The notes under the pieces were generated by a model, which saw only the letters and a list, made by a program, of their open reading frames with translations, was not told where the DNA came from and did no database searches. Below are positions 50,097 to 59,780 of a stretch of DNA of 64,000 nucleotides, one piece after another; position 1 is the stretch's first letter; the number at the start of each line of letters is the position of its first letter. The stretch comes from Marivita cryptomonadis (GTDB lineage Bacteria; Pseudomonadota; Alphaproteobacteria; Rhodobacterales; Rhodobacteraceae). The stretch is from contig NZ_JFKD01000001.1 of NCBI RefSeq assembly GCF_002115725.1, positions 310,001 to 374,000 of the forward strand. The letters are read 5' to 3'. A program made the position numbers and the translations under genes.

Positions 50097-52493
50097 CTAG
50101 CCGCGCAGCACGCCGCCGGTGGCTTTTTCGACCTTTTCGATGATCTTTTTGCCGACCGCTTCGATGTCCGCTTCCTTGAGCGTGCTGTCGGTTGGCTGAA
50201 GTCGCACGGTGATGGCGAGGGATTTCTTGCCCTCACCCAGCGACCCGCCGATGAATTCATCGAACAGACGCACGTCAGAGATCAACGTCTTGTCTGCCCC
50301 AGCTGCGGCGTTCATCAGGTCGAGCGCTGCGATTTGGGCATCGACGACAAAGGCGAAATCCCGTTCGACCGCTTGCAGATCGTTGAGCACCAGCGCTGGG
50401 CGTGTGGCCCCGGTCTTGCGCGGCATCGGAATTTCCTGCGGCCAGAGGGTGAAACCGACGACCGGGCCTTTGACATCCATCGCCTTGAGCACTTTGGGGT
50501 GCAGTTCGCCAAAGACGCCCAGCACCTTTTTTGGGCCAAGGCAGATCATTCCGTGACGTCCCGGATGCCACCAATCGCTGGCACCGCGCAGGATTTGGGT
50601 TTTGGCGGGTGCACCCATGGCTGCAAGGATCGCCTCGGCATCGGCCTTGGCGTCAAACACATCGACCGCGCGGGCGGTGCCGTGCACGTCTTTGGGGCCG
50701 GTTTTGCCGATCAGGACACCGGACAGCATCAGGTGCTGCTCTTCGGGTTCGCCGCCGTGGAAGGCGTGGCCCAGTTCAAAGAGCGCAAGGTCCATGAACC
50801 CGCGTGCCTGATTGCGGGCGGCTGCCTGCAAAAGACCGGGCAGCAGGGCGGGGCGCATGTGGCTCATGTCCGTGCTGATTGGGTTGGCGAGCATTGTGAT
50901 ATCATCACCGCCGCCGAAAAGGGTGGCAGACGCTTTGTCGATGAAGCTGTAGGTGACACATTCGTTGTAGCCGAGCGCCGCCGCTGTCCGACGCGCGGCA
51001 CGTTCGCGGCGCTGCATTGGGGACAGGATCGGCTTGGGCACACCGGGGTTGGTGCGCCGCATCGGTTTGCCTTCCAACTTGGTCAGCGACGCGATGCGGG
51101 CGACCTCTTCCACCAGATCAGCCTCGCCCATGACATCGGGACGCCAGGACGGCACATGCGCCATGTTGCCTTCGAGGCGGAAGCCAAGGGCGGTGAGCGT
51201 CTGGCGCTGTGTGGCTTCGGGGATCTCCATGCCGACGAGCGAGATCACGCGCGCAGGGTTAAGCTTGTAAGCGCGCGAGGTGTCGGGCACGGCACCGGCG
51301 ATGATCATGTCAGACGCTTCGCCGCCCGCGTGATCGACGATCATGCGCACGGCCAATTCCAGACCTTCGGGGGTGAAGGCCGGATCGACACCGCGTTCAA
51401 AGCGGTAGCGCGCGTCGGAGTTGATCTTGAGAGCACGACCCGCGTAGGCGATCTGGATCGGATCCCAATAGGCGCTTTCGACAAAGACATCGGTGGTCTC
51501 GTCGGTGCAGCCGGTCTCTTCGCCGCCCATGATACCCGCGATGCTTTCTGGGCCGTTCGCGTCGGAAATGACCATCTGGCCGGGCTGGAGCGTGTAGGTC
51601 TTGCCGTCGAGGGCCAGCAGTTCCTCACCACCAGCCGCGCGGTGGACGCGCAGGTCGCCGGTCACTTTCGCCATGTCAAACACGTGAAGCGGGCGGTTGC
51701 GGTCGTAGGTAAAGAAGTTGGTCACATCGACAAGGAAGTTGATCGGGCGCAGACCGATGGCGCGCAGGGCGTCTTGCAGCCATTGCGGGCTGGGGCCGTT
51801 TTTGACGCCGCGAATGATGCGACTACAGAACAGCGGGCAACCGTCCAGCGTGTCTTCGTCGATGATAACCTTGGTTTCAGCCGTGAACGACGCGGGCACG
51901 GGATCGGCGGGTTTGGCCTTGAGCGTGCCCAGTCCGCGCGCCGCCAGATCGCGGGCGATGCCCTGCACACCCAGCGCGTCGGGGCGGTTGGGGGTGATGG
52001 CGATTTCGATCACCGGGTCCACTTTGGCGGGATCGTTCTGGGCCAGCCAGTCGATGAACTTCTGGCCCACCTCGCCCGAGGGCAGTTCGATGATGCCGTC
52101 ATGTTCTTCGCTCAATTCAAGCTCGCGCTCGGACGCCATCATGCCGTGGCTTTCGACGCCGCGAATGTTGCCGACGCTGAGGGTCACGTCGATGCCCGGC
52201 ACGTAGTCGCCCGGTTTTGCCAGAACGACGGTGATGCCCGCGCGTGCGTTCGGCGCGCCGCAGACGATCTGCTTGTCGCCTTCGTCGGTCTCAACCGTGC
52301 AGACGCGCAGGCGGTCAGCATCTGGGTGCTGTTCGGCGTGTTTCACCTTTGCCAGCGTAAAGGTCTTGAGTTTGTCCGCCGGATTTTCGATGCCTTCGAC
52401 CTCGAGGCCCAGATCGGTCAGGGCATAGGTGATCTCGTCCACGGTCGCGGTGGTGTCGAGGTGCTTTTTCAGCCAGGAGAGGGTGAATTTCAT
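50097..52493 (-). CDS. pheT: Phenylalanine--tRNA ligase beta subunit
   Basis: This 798-residue PheT has a B1/tRNA-binding OB-fold (AEQHPDADRLRVCTVETDEG), the B3/B4 domain, the B5 domain, the core (MRRTNPGVPKPILSPMQRRE, then NECVTYSFIDKASA) and a C-terminal ferredoxin-like anticodon-binding domain. It pairs with the alpha subunit encoded just upstream to charge tRNA-Phe. A 23-base inverted repeat separates the two genes. Confidence 0.97.
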   Translation of the reverse strand: MKFTLSWLKKHLDTTATVDEITYALTDLGLEVEGIENPADKLKTFTLAKVKHAEQHPDADRLRVCTVETDEGDKQIVCGAPNARAGITVVLAKPGDYVPGIDVTLSVGNIRGVESHGMMASERELELSEEHDGIIELPSGEVGQKFIDWLAQNDPAKVDPVIEIAITPNRPDALGVQGIARDLAARGLGTLKAKPADPVPASFTAETKVIIDEDTLDGCPLFCSRIIRGVKNGPSPQWLQDALRAIGLRPINFLVDVTNFFTYDRNRPLHVFDMAKVTGDLRVHRAAGGEELLALDGKTYTLQPGQMVISDANGPESIAGIMGGEETGCTDETTDVFVESAYWDPIQIAYAGRALKINSDARYRFERGVDPAFTPEGLELAVRMIVDHAGGEASDMIIAGAVPDTSRAYKLNPARVISLVGMEIPEATQRQTLTALGFRLEGNMAHVPSWRPDVMGEADLVEEVARIASLTKLEGKPMRRTNPGVPKPILSPMQRRERAARRTAAALGYNECVTYSFIDKASATLFGGGDDITMLANPISTDMSHMRPALLPGLLQAAARNQARGFMDLALFELGHAFHGGEPEEQHLMLSGVLIGKTGPKDVHGTARAVDVFDAKADAEAILAAMGAPAKTQILRGASDWWHPGRHGMICLGPKKVLGVFGELHPKVLKAMDVKGPVVGFTLWPQEIPMPRKTGATRPALVLNDLQAVERDFAFVVDAQIAALDLMNAAAGADKTLISDVRLFDEFIGGSLGEGKKSLAITVRLQPTDSTLKEADIEAVGKKIIEKVEKATGGVLRG

Positions 52494-52506
52494 GGTTCGT
52501 CTTCCT

Positions 52507-52563
52507 GTAGGCCGGGCTTCAGCCCGGCAATCCAGTTCTGTGCCGGGCTGAAGCCCGGCCTAC
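52507..52563. repeat. REP-like inverted repeat between pheS and pheT
   Basis: Two 23-base arms (52507-52529 and 52541-52563) are exact inverted copies around an 11-base spacer. Each arm itself contains CCGGGCTTCAGCCCGG, which can fold alone. This is a typical REP/BIME-like dispersed element and may protect the upstream message. Confidence 0.75.
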
Positions 52564-52567
52564 GATT

Positions 52568-53638
52568 TTAACTCAATCCGCCATGCAGCGTGGGCACATC
52601 CAGCGCGGCAAAGCCGTAGTGGCGCAGCCAGCGCAGGTCAGAGTCAAAGAAGGCGCGCAGGTCGGGGATGCCGTATTTCAGCATCGCGATGCGGTCGATG
52701 CCCATGCCGAAGGCAAAGCCCTGCCACTCGTTCGGGTCGACGCCTGCGCTTTGCAGAACATGCGGATGCACCATGCCGGAGCCGAGGATTTCGAGCCAGT
52801 CGTCGCCTTCGCCCACTTTCAATGTGCCGCCTTCCCATGAACAGCGAATGTCGACTTCGGCAGACGGTTCGGTGAAGGGGAAGTGCGACGCGCGGAAGCG
52901 AAGCTCGACATCGTCCACCTCGAAATAGGCCTTCACGAATTCTTCCAGCACCCATTTCAGGTTCGCCATGGAGATGTCCTTGTCGATGGCAAGGCCTTCG
53001 ACCTGGTGGAACATCGGTGTGTGGGTCTGGTCGTAATCGGCGCGGTAGACGCGGCCCGGTGCGATGATGCGGATGGGCGCGCCGGTTTTCTCCATCGACC
53101 GGATCTGCACTGGCGAGGTGTGGGTGCGCAGCACATGGGGCGGGCGGTCGTCGCCGTCGGCGCGGTGCATGTAGAACGTGTCCATCTCGGCGCGCGCGGG
53201 GTGGTGGCCGGGGATGTTCAGCGCGTCGAAGTTGTACCAGTCGGTGTCGATCTGCGGGCCTTCGGCAACCGAAAAACCCATATCGGCGAAGATCGCGGTG
53301 ACCTCTTCGGTCACCTGGCTGATCGGGTGGATCGTGCCTTGGCGGTGACCGCGACCGGGCAGTGTCACGTCCAGCCATTCGCCGCGCAGACGCTCATCAA
53401 GTGCGGTGTCTTCTAGCGCGGCTTTTTTCGCGGAGAGGGCCGAGTTGATCTCGTCCTTGAGCGCGTTCAGCGCGGGACCGGCTGTTTGACGCTCTTCGGG
53501 GCTCATCTTGCCCAGTTCGCGCATCTTGAGGCTGATCTCGCCTTTCTTGCCGACGGCCTGTACGCGCAGGTCTTCAAGCGCCGCTTCGTCGCTCGCCGCT
53601 GCTATCAGCCCAATATACTTGTCGCGCAGATCGTCCAT
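52568..53638 (-). CDS. pheS: Phenylalanine--tRNA ligase alpha subunit
   Basis: This 356-residue PheS has the N-terminal coiled-coil arm and the class II catalytic domain with [52 protein letters not shown] and the C-terminal [17 protein letters not shown] (motif 3). The ATG at 53638 matches the family start (MDDLRDKY); the frame extends to 53725 without support. It is the first gene of pheST. Confidence 0.96.
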   Translation of the reverse strand: MDDLRDKYIGLIAAASDEAALEDLRVQAVGKKGEISLKMRELGKMSPEERQTAGPALNALKDEINSALSAKKAALEDTALDERLRGEWLDVTLPGRGHRQGTIHPISQVTEEVTAIFADMGFSVAEGPQIDTDWYNFDALNIPGHHPARAEMDTFYMHRADGDDRPPHVLRTHTSPVQIRSMEKTGAPIRIIAPGRVYRADYDQTHTPMFHQVEGLAIDKDISMANLKWVLEEFVKAYFEVDDVELRFRASHFPFTEPSAEVDIRCSWEGGTLKVGEGDDWLEILGSGMVHPHVLQSAGVDPNEWQGFAFGMGIDRIAMLKYGIPDLRAFFDSDLRWLRHYGFAALDVPTLHGGLS

Positions 53639-53889
53639 GTCACCCTCCGGCTCGTGTCGTGCTTTCCCTAGCCGCGACCGTGCAGGGACGCAAGGCAGCC
53701 GGAATGTCCGGTGGGATTCTTTCATGCTGAGTCGCGAAAGTGACAGGCGAAAAGAAATTCTATCCTACAGCGCATGGTTGCCACATAGATGTTGACGCAT
53801 ACACCAAATTGAGCAGTATCTAAAGATATCACTGCCAATATGTTGAGCGAAACAACGCTCACGATGCTGCTTAATTCTGGGGGAAGAGC

Positions 53890-55077
53890 ATGTCGTTACG
53901 AATTTTGAAAGAGCATTTGCCGTGGATTGCGCCAACGACGGCGATCGTCCTTGCTGCCACGGGTGTCATTAGTTTTGGCCCGCGCGATGCAGCGCCGGTC
54001 GACGTTGCGTCTGAATTTGAAGTGTCGCGTACCATGACGCAGAACCCTGTGGCCTTGGGTGAACAGGGCATCGGTATGCTGCCGGATTCGTCTGGCAGCA
54101 TCGAAGCACTTCAGGCGGTCGTCCAGCAGGCGCCGCAGGTTCCAGAGGTCACGTTGGCACCTGTCCCGGTGGAACCGGCAGTTGTGACCCCGGCGCAGCC
54201 AGAGGTCACGCCGCAACAGGTGTCGATCGAACCAGAGCCTTCGGTCAGCCCGACAAGCAATCCGGGGGCGTTCTTTGCCGCAGCGCAGGCCAATCTTGCG
54301 CAGGACAGGTCCTGTGTCGAAGACCTGCGGGTTTTGGCTGGTGAAGCGCGTGTCTATTTCCCCAGCGGTGGCCTGACAGCCGATGAGGCTGGAATGGCGC
54401 AAGCGCGCCTTATCGGGTTGGTCGCGCAAGATTGTCCACATGTCGAAATCGTCGTCGAAGGGCATTCCGATCCGTCGGGTGACCCAGCGGCCAATCTGCG
54501 GCTCAGCCAGCAGCGCGCGGACGCTGTCCTGAAACGGATCGCAGCCTCTGGCATCGACGTGGTTCGGTTCCAGTCGGTGGGGCTGGGCAGCCAGGAACCG
54601 TCGCGCATCACCGGCACACAGTCGACTGCGTACTATGACCGTCGTGTGGAGTTCGAAGTCCGTGAAGTGGCGCAGCGCGCGGGTGTAACCGGGTTCTCGC
54701 GTCCGTTGGCGAGCGCATCGTCGGCCTGTGCTGCGCAGCTGCAAGCGGCAGTGGCACAGACCAAACTGTTCTATTCGCCGCGTTCGATCACTGCGCCATC
54801 TGATGGAATGCCTGCTGTCGTCGATCTCGCGGCAAGGGCCAGTGCCTGCCCCGATGCTCGGTTGCGGGTTGTGGGTCAGTTCTCGGATGATCCGGGGTCG
54901 GGTGAAACTCCGGCCACTGCGCGCCTTCGGGCTGTCGCATTGATGAGTTCGCTTGTGGCGGCCGGGTTCGATCCGGAACAGATCATCATCGCGGCGCATT
55001 CTGCCCCGCAGGTTCTTGCTGGGCAGCCGGGTCTTAGCGAGCACCGGGTTGATTTCGACATTATTCTCGAAAACTAG
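53890..55077 (+). CDS. OmpA-domain protein with two tandem OmpA-like domains
   Basis: This 395-residue protein has an N-terminal membrane anchor (about residues 12-30), a proline- and valine-rich linker (70-130), an OmpA-like peptidoglycan-binding domain at about 150-260 (VEGHSDPSGDPAANLRLSQQ, then DRRVEFEV) and a second, degenerate copy at about 280-390. Such anchored OmpA proteins attach the inner or outer membrane to peptidoglycan, and some are MotB-like. No motA is present. A hairpin with a T-run follows the stop. Confidence 0.82.
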   Translation: MSLRILKEHLPWIAPTTAIVLAATGVISFGPRDAAPVDVASEFEVSRTMTQNPVALGEQGIGMLPDSSGSIEALQAVVQQAPQVPEVTLAPVPVEPAVVTPAQPEVTPQQVSIEPEPSVSPTSNPGAFFAAAQANLAQDRSCVEDLRVLAGEARVYFPSGGLTADEAGMAQARLIGLVAQDCPHVEIVVEGHSDPSGDPAANLRLSQQRADAVLKRIAASGIDVVRFQSVGLGSQEPSRITGTQSTAYYDRRVEFEVREVAQRAGVTGFSRPLASASSACAAQLQAAVAQTKLFYSPRSITAPSDGMPAVVDLAARASACPDARLRVVGQFSDDPGSGETPATARLRAVALMSSLVAAGFDPEQIIIAAHSAPQVLAGQPGLSEHRVDFDIILEN

Positions 55078-55101
55078 GTCAAACACTGGTCTTGATGGAT
55101 G

Positions 55102-55128
55102 CGGGCGGTCGCTAGGCCGCCCGTTTTC
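55102..55128 (+). terminator. Terminator after the OmpA-domain gene
   Basis: CGGGCGG (55102-55108) and CCGCCCG (55117-55123) form a 7-bp stem followed by TTTTCGTTTT. Confidence 0.75.
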
Positions 55129-55137
55129 GTTTTGGAG

Positions 55138-55869
55138 TTAGTGGCTAACCGCCATGTGCTGAGCTGTTGTCGCTGTGCTTTGCCCCTTGATAACGAGCCA
55201 AAGGGCGAAACTGAGTTCCGACAGTGTTACGATGACCAACAGAGCGATGCGCAAAGCCCCAAGAAGTGCGGCATCCGGGAATGCGAAAGCATAGACACTG
55301 TCGAGCAGGTACCCTGACGCGCCCAGCATGAGGCCGATGCCGATCAGGCGGGGGGCTTTGTTGGAGGCCACAATCAAAGCGCCGAGCAGAACGAGATGAA
55401 CTGTAAAGAAGACCTGCCAGATCCAGACACCGGCGCGGTGCATTTCCAGCAGGAGACCGGCAAGGTCGGCGCGTTGGCTTGCGTTGAAGCTGGGCATGAG
55501 ATCCGGAGACGTCGCAAGAAGGGTCGCTCCTGCGTGGAAGAACAGCATCGCGGACATCACGCTGACCATGCTCAACCGCGTTATCGCAGCGGCCAAGGAA
55601 AGGGTCGCCGAAACCGGTTTGAACATGAAGTAGAGCATGGTCAGGGCCATGATCTCGAATATCATCACGACAACATCCGCCGCGATACCGGATTGATAAA
55701 GCGCGCTCCGGTTGAGGATGTTCGCGACCGTTTGCGCCGGATCGTCCGGGACCACGATCTGCGAGGGAACATACGCGATGGCAAACCCACCGGCGATGGC
55801 GATACCGAGATAGAACATGCCCGTCAATCGGGCATAGATGGGGGAGGTCGGATCGGAAAAGGCGTGCAT
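55138..55869 (-). CDS. DUF4386 family membrane protein
   Basis: This 243-residue protein has about six membrane helices and resembles DUF4386: YARLTGMFYLGIAIAGGFAI at the N-terminus, then the characteristic YQSGIAADVVVMIFEIMALT. No function is known. It is divergent from the LysR regulator gene, which may control it. Confidence 0.85.
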   Translation of the reverse strand: MHAFSDPTSPIYARLTGMFYLGIAIAGGFAIAYVPSQIVVPDDPAQTVANILNRSALYQSGIAADVVVMIFEIMALTMLYFMFKPVSATLSLAAAITRLSMVSVMSAMLFFHAGATLLATSPDLMPSFNASQRADLAGLLLEMHRAGVWIWQVFFTVHLVLLGALIVASNKAPRLIGIGLMLGASGYLLDSVYAFAFPDAALLGALRIALLVIVTLSELSFALWLVIKGQSTATTAQHMAVSH

Positions 55870-56030
55870 GACATGTCCTTTCTTGAGGCAAAATCATTTG
55901 GACCGGCGGGTCGGGTGACCACCGTTTATGAAGGTTGGGCAAGTCGTGGGTGCCGCTTTGGTGTGACGACTGCGACAGACATTAGCTGCAAAGCTATCTC
56001 AACATAATTGACGTATATTCTATTTCTGAT

Positions 56031-56942
56031 ATGCAAAAATGCATGGATTGGTCTTCTGTCACTTTTGACTGGAACCGCGTGCGAGCCTTCCTTGTGACGG
56101 CAGAAGAAGGGTCGCTATCGGCTGCTGCACGGGCATTGGGATTGGCACAGCCGACGCTCAGCCGGCAGGTCGATGCGTTGCAAACCGAACTGGGAGTTGT
56201 GTTGTTCGAGCGTTTTGGCCGGGGGCTCGAACTGACCCCCGCCGGGGCCGATCTGATTGCGCATGCGCGAAAGATGGGCGATGCCGCGATGGCATTGTCG
56301 ATTGCTGCGCATGGGCAATCGGAAGACGTGTCTGGCTTGGTGACGATCTCTGCGTCCGATCTTTACGCAGGTTTGGTATTGCCGCCGATCCTGAAGCGTC
56401 TGCGCGAGGCGGAACCCAAAATCACGTTGCGCATCTTGGCGGACAATCAAGCCAGCGACCTGATGCGGCGCGAGGCCGATATCGCGGTGCGCAATTTTCG
56501 CCCGAAGGAGCCCGATCTGATTGCCAAACGGCTTGCCGATGCGAGGGCAGCTTTCTTTGCCGCGCAGGATTATGCTTCGCGCACTGGCATGGTCGAGACT
56601 GAGACTGATTGGGCCAATGTTGATCTGATTACACCCGGTCCAGCGCAAGAATTCATAGCCGCACTGCAGAGTTTCGGAGTGTCTATCCCGCACGCCTCTG
56701 TCGCTTGTGAATGCACCAGTTATCTTGCGATGTGGGAAATGGTTCGACAGGGTCTGGGTGTTGGAATTGTCGATACCGGGATTGGAGACCGTGATCCCAC
56801 TATGTGCCGTATCGCGCCATCTTTGCCAGATGTGCCATTTCCGATCTGGTTGACCGCGCATCGGGATATCCTGACCAATCGGCGCATGCGGTTCGTATTC
56901 GATTTCCTTGCGGCCGAGCTTTCGGCATCACAATCAGCATGA
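56031..56942 (+). CDS. LysR-family transcriptional regulator
   Basis: This 303-residue regulator has an N-terminal winged helix-turn-helix (RAFLVTAEEGSLSAAARALG, then QPTLSRQVDAL, about residues 15-50) and a periplasmic-binding-protein-like effector domain. LysR regulators often control the divergent neighbour, here the DUF4386 membrane protein gene. Two ATG codons (56031 and 56043) lack clear ribosome-binding sites. Confidence 0.88.
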   Translation: MQKCMDWSSVTFDWNRVRAFLVTAEEGSLSAAARALGLAQPTLSRQVDALQTELGVVLFERFGRGLELTPAGADLIAHARKMGDAAMALSIAAHGQSEDVSGLVTISASDLYAGLVLPPILKRLREAEPKITLRILADNQASDLMRREADIAVRNFRPKEPDLIAKRLADARAAFFAAQDYASRTGMVETETDWANVDLITPGPAQEFIAALQSFGVSIPHASVACECTSYLAMWEMVRQGLGVGIVDTGIGDRDPTMCRIAPSLPDVPFPIWLTAHRDILTNRRMRFVFDFLAAELSASQSA

Positions 56943-57305
56943 TCGCTAGGGTTGCGCGCATCAGATGTGGGGTTCTTTCCTCTACAGATCGTGTCCAGTG
57001 AACGGTGACGGCAGAAAATTCAGAGCCGTTCCGATGTTGCGGGGCAGGTGTTTGCGAGATCTCAAAGTGCTTTGATCTGTTTCCAAAAAACATCGTAATT
57101 TCAATATCTAGCGCGTTCCGTGCACCTATGGGTTTGTGCGCCATATCATGATGTTTTGGGTGGTTCTTGGCTGCATGTTTTGAGTTTTCCCAATACCGAG
57201 AATGTTCATTCTTTGCGTGGTTTGGGAAAAAGCTGTCTTGATTTATGATCTATACACGATACACATTATACAACTTTTGCGCGCAAGTGTCCGGGGGATC
57301 TTCTT
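56943..57305. other. 363-base intergenic region before the GAF histidine kinase gene
   Basis: No gene is supported here. The region becomes A+T-rich towards the kinase gene. It holds nested inverted repeats: TTTTCCCAA at 57185-57193 with TTGGGAAAA at 57222-57230, and inside them AGAATG-TT-CATTCT at 57199-57212. The last 70 bases carry TATACA-like stretches suited to a promoter; GGGGGATC lies just before the start codon. Confidence 0.5.
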
Positions 57306-58646
57306 ATGAGTAATACAGCACCAAGTGAGTTCAACGCGAGTGTCGCCGAACAAAACCCCGATTTTCTGCGCACGCTCAATGAATTTGCCGTCGACTTAAT
57401 TTCCATACCGAACGCCACTGATCTGTTCTGGTACGTTGCACGAAATGTGGCTGGCAGATTGGGGTTTGTAGATTGTGTGATCTACACCGCTGACGTTGAA
57501 ACCCAGGAACTGACACAGGTTGCTGCGCTTGGGGAAAAGAACCCCTACGGCAGGACGATCCTCAATCCGCTCGTCATTCCCTTTGGTGTCGGGATCACAG
57601 GCAAAGTGGCGCTCTCACGGCAGCCGATTATTGTGGATGATCTGCTGAATGACGCGAACTACATTCAGGATTCCCAGCCCGCGCGGTCGGAGATCTGTGT
57701 GCCTTTGCTGTCCCGTGGACAATTGGTTGGCGTGATCGACAGCGAACATCCGGATGCGCATGCCTTCGGCCCGGCCGAGCTCGAAATCTTGACAACCGTG
57801 GCCGCGATGACAAGCGCCAAGCTTGAACTGCTGGACGAGGCGGATCGGTCCCAGCAACGGTATGCCGACCTCGTCAAGACGCATGCAAAGCTATCAGAGG
57901 AAATCTGCAGTCGAAAAGCGCTTGAGGCCGAGCTGCACGACGCGCGCAGACACGAAGCGGTCGGACAACTGACAGGTCGCCTCGCATATGATTTCAACAA
58001 TCTGCTGTCTGTCATTTCGGGAAATCTTGAACTGGTCGAGGCCTATTTCAAGGAACCGAGCAGCCGGCGATTTCTTAATGAAGCAAGCCTTGCGTCACAG
58101 CGGGCGACACGATTGGTGTCCGATCTGCTGGTTTTTGCTCAGCGATCCAAATTGACGTTTTCCAAGACGAATATGAACGATCTGGTTGCCGACCTATGTG
58201 GCGTTTCGGTTGTTCCCCACAATGTGACGTTGCAGCTTGATCTGTCACCGATCGACCTTGTTGCCGATACAGATGTCAGCGCGGCAAAATCTGCCATCAA
58301 TGCAGTTATTTCAAACGGGATCGAAGCTATGGCCGACGGCGGCACGCTCACGGTGTCGACAGATATCGTTGGCCGCAGCACAATGTCCCGGCTCATGCTT
58401 CCGCGGGTTTTGTCTCCGGGAGTTTATGTGTCGGTTAAGGTTGTCGACACTGGAACGGGCATGACATCTGACCAGATCGAGCGCGTATTTGATCCGTTCT
58501 TCTCCACCAAACCGGCAAGTTCGGGATATGGGCTTGGGCTGTCCATGGTTCATGGTTTCATGAAGCAATCCGGTGGCGCAGTTGTCGTGTCTCAAAATAC
58601 CCCCAAGGGGACAATTCTGGAGCTGTTTTTTCCGGTCCAACCGTGA
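57306..58646 (+). CDS. GAF-domain histidine kinase with substituted phosphoacceptor
   Basis: This 446-residue protein has an N-terminal GAF domain (about 20-175), a short coiled coil and a HisKA/HATPase core. The H-box should read AHDFNNLL but reads AYDFNNLL: Tyr228, codon TAT at 57987-57989. The ATPase domain looks intact, with the N-box NAVISNGIEAM, DTGTGMT, the F-box RVFDPFFSTK and GYGLGLS. It is probably unable to autophosphorylate in the standard way, so it may be an ATP-binding sensor or partner-dependent. The 2OG oxygenase gene follows after 59 bases. Confidence 0.85.
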   Translation: MSNTAPSEFNASVAEQNPDFLRTLNEFAVDLISIPNATDLFWYVARNVAGRLGFVDCVIYTADVETQELTQVAALGEKNPYGRTILNPLVIPFGVGITGKVALSRQPIIVDDLLNDANYIQDSQPARSEICVPLLSRGQLVGVIDSEHPDAHAFGPAELEILTTVAAMTSAKLELLDEADRSQQRYADLVKTHAKLSEEICSRKALEAELHDARRHEAVGQLTGRLAYDFNNLLSVISGNLELVEAYFKEPSSRRFLNEASLASQRATRLVSDLLVFAQRSKLTFSKTNMNDLVADLCGVSVVPHNVTLQLDLSPIDLVADTDVSAAKSAINAVISNGIEAMADGGTLTVSTDIVGRSTMSRLMLPRVLSPGVYVSVKVVDTGTGMTSDQIERVFDPFFSTKPASSGYGLGLSMVHGFMKQSGGAVVVSQNTPKGTILELFFPVQP

Positions 58647-58705
58647 CCCGTCGCTCACGTTGCCCGCTCATTTCATGAAATTGGTTTCTTGCATGGAGGA
58701 ATCCA

Positions 58706-59773
58706 ATGACGATGTTCTCCGACATTCAAAAAGGCGAGCAAGTCTTGCCTCTCATCAGTATCGCCGGGCTCAGGTCGGGCTGTGAAAGCGAAGTCACTCG
58801 GATTTCACATGCAATCGGGAAAGCCTGCGAACAACACGGATTTTTCCGAATCTGTGATCACGGAATACCGCTGGATCTGATCGACTCTGTCTACGCAACT
58901 GCGGAAAGGTTTTTCCTTCAATCCGAAGACGTGAAGATGCGGTGTTACATCGGGGACAGCCCCAATCATCGGGGTTACGTGCCGTTTTCCGAAAAAGGCG
59001 ATTACCCCGACGAGGTGCACCGCAGCTATGAAGCTTTCGACCTTGGGCTAGATCTGCCTCAGGATGATCCCGATTTCCTTGCGGGGAATCGTGTTCTTGG
59101 CCCGAACAACTGGCCGGAACTGGCGGGATTTCGTGAAACTGTTGGTCGGTATTATGACGAGGTAGCGGCTCTGGGTCGGCTGATCAGCACGTCGCTGGAG
59201 CTTTATCTCGACCTGCCGGTGGGTGCGATGACCCAGCATATGACAAAACCGATCTCGCAGCTTCGGCTGTTACACTATGTGCGAAAAGCAACGGTTAAGG
59301 ACACAAAGTCCGTGAATATGGGGGCGCATACGGATTACGAATGCCTGACGTTGTTGCACACCAGAAATCAGGGATTGCAGATCCTCGGTCAGGACGATGT
59401 CTGGATCGACGTTCCGGTGGATCCGACGGCGCTGGTCGTAAACATCGGTGACATGATGGAGGCGTGGACGAATGGGCGGCTTCGATCTACGCCTCACCGT
59501 GTGCTCAATCTCCGCCCCGAGCGCTTTTCGTTGCCCTATTTCGTGGCCGCCAATCATGACACGATCATCCAGCCGTTTCCACAACTCGTCCCAAAAGGCG
59601 CGACGCCTGAGTACCAACCTTTTGCCGCAGGTGCGCATTTGGAACGGATGCTTATTCGCGATTTTCCATATCTGAAAGCATTGATGGCCAAAGCCGCGGA
59701 AGCATGTGATCCTGGGGATGGACATCTCCAGATCGAAAACCCATTCGAGCAAAGACTAAAGAAAAACACCTGA
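58706..59773 (+). CDS. 2-oxoglutarate/Fe(II)-dependent oxygenase, isopenicillin-N-synthase-like
   Basis: This 355-residue enzyme has the IPNS/2OG-Fe(II) oxygenase facial triad His208, Asp210 (GAHTDYECLTLL) and His264 (STPHRVLNL). RxS at Arg273-x-Ser275 binds 2-oxoglutarate or the substrate carboxylate. The N-terminal DIOX_N domain (about 15-125) includes GFFRICDHGIP. The substrate is unknown. GGAGG lies upstream of the ATG. A LysE-type exporter gene follows after seven bases, suggesting that the product is a small amino-acid-like compound. Confidence 0.87.
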   Translation: MTMFSDIQKGEQVLPLISIAGLRSGCESEVTRISHAIGKACEQHGFFRICDHGIPLDLIDSVYATAERFFLQSEDVKMRCYIGDSPNHRGYVPFSEKGDYPDEVHRSYEAFDLGLDLPQDDPDFLAGNRVLGPNNWPELAGFRETVGRYYDEVAALGRLISTSLELYLDLPVGAMTQHMTKPISQLRLLHYVRKATVKDTKSVNMGAHTDYECLTLLHTRNQGLQILGQDDVWIDVPVDPTALVVNIGDMMEAWTNGRLRSTPHRVLNLRPERFSLPYFVAANHDTIIQPFPQLVPKGATPEYQPFAAGAHLERMLIRDFPYLKALMAKAAEACDPGDGHLQIENPFEQRLKKNT

Positions 59774-59780
59774 CCACCCA

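Noticed and set aside
49890-52571. 893-codon plus-strand open frame opposite pheT
   Set aside because: It runs antisense to a clear pheT gene with strong family motifs; high G+C coding produces long antisense frames. No ribosome-binding site or domain supports it.
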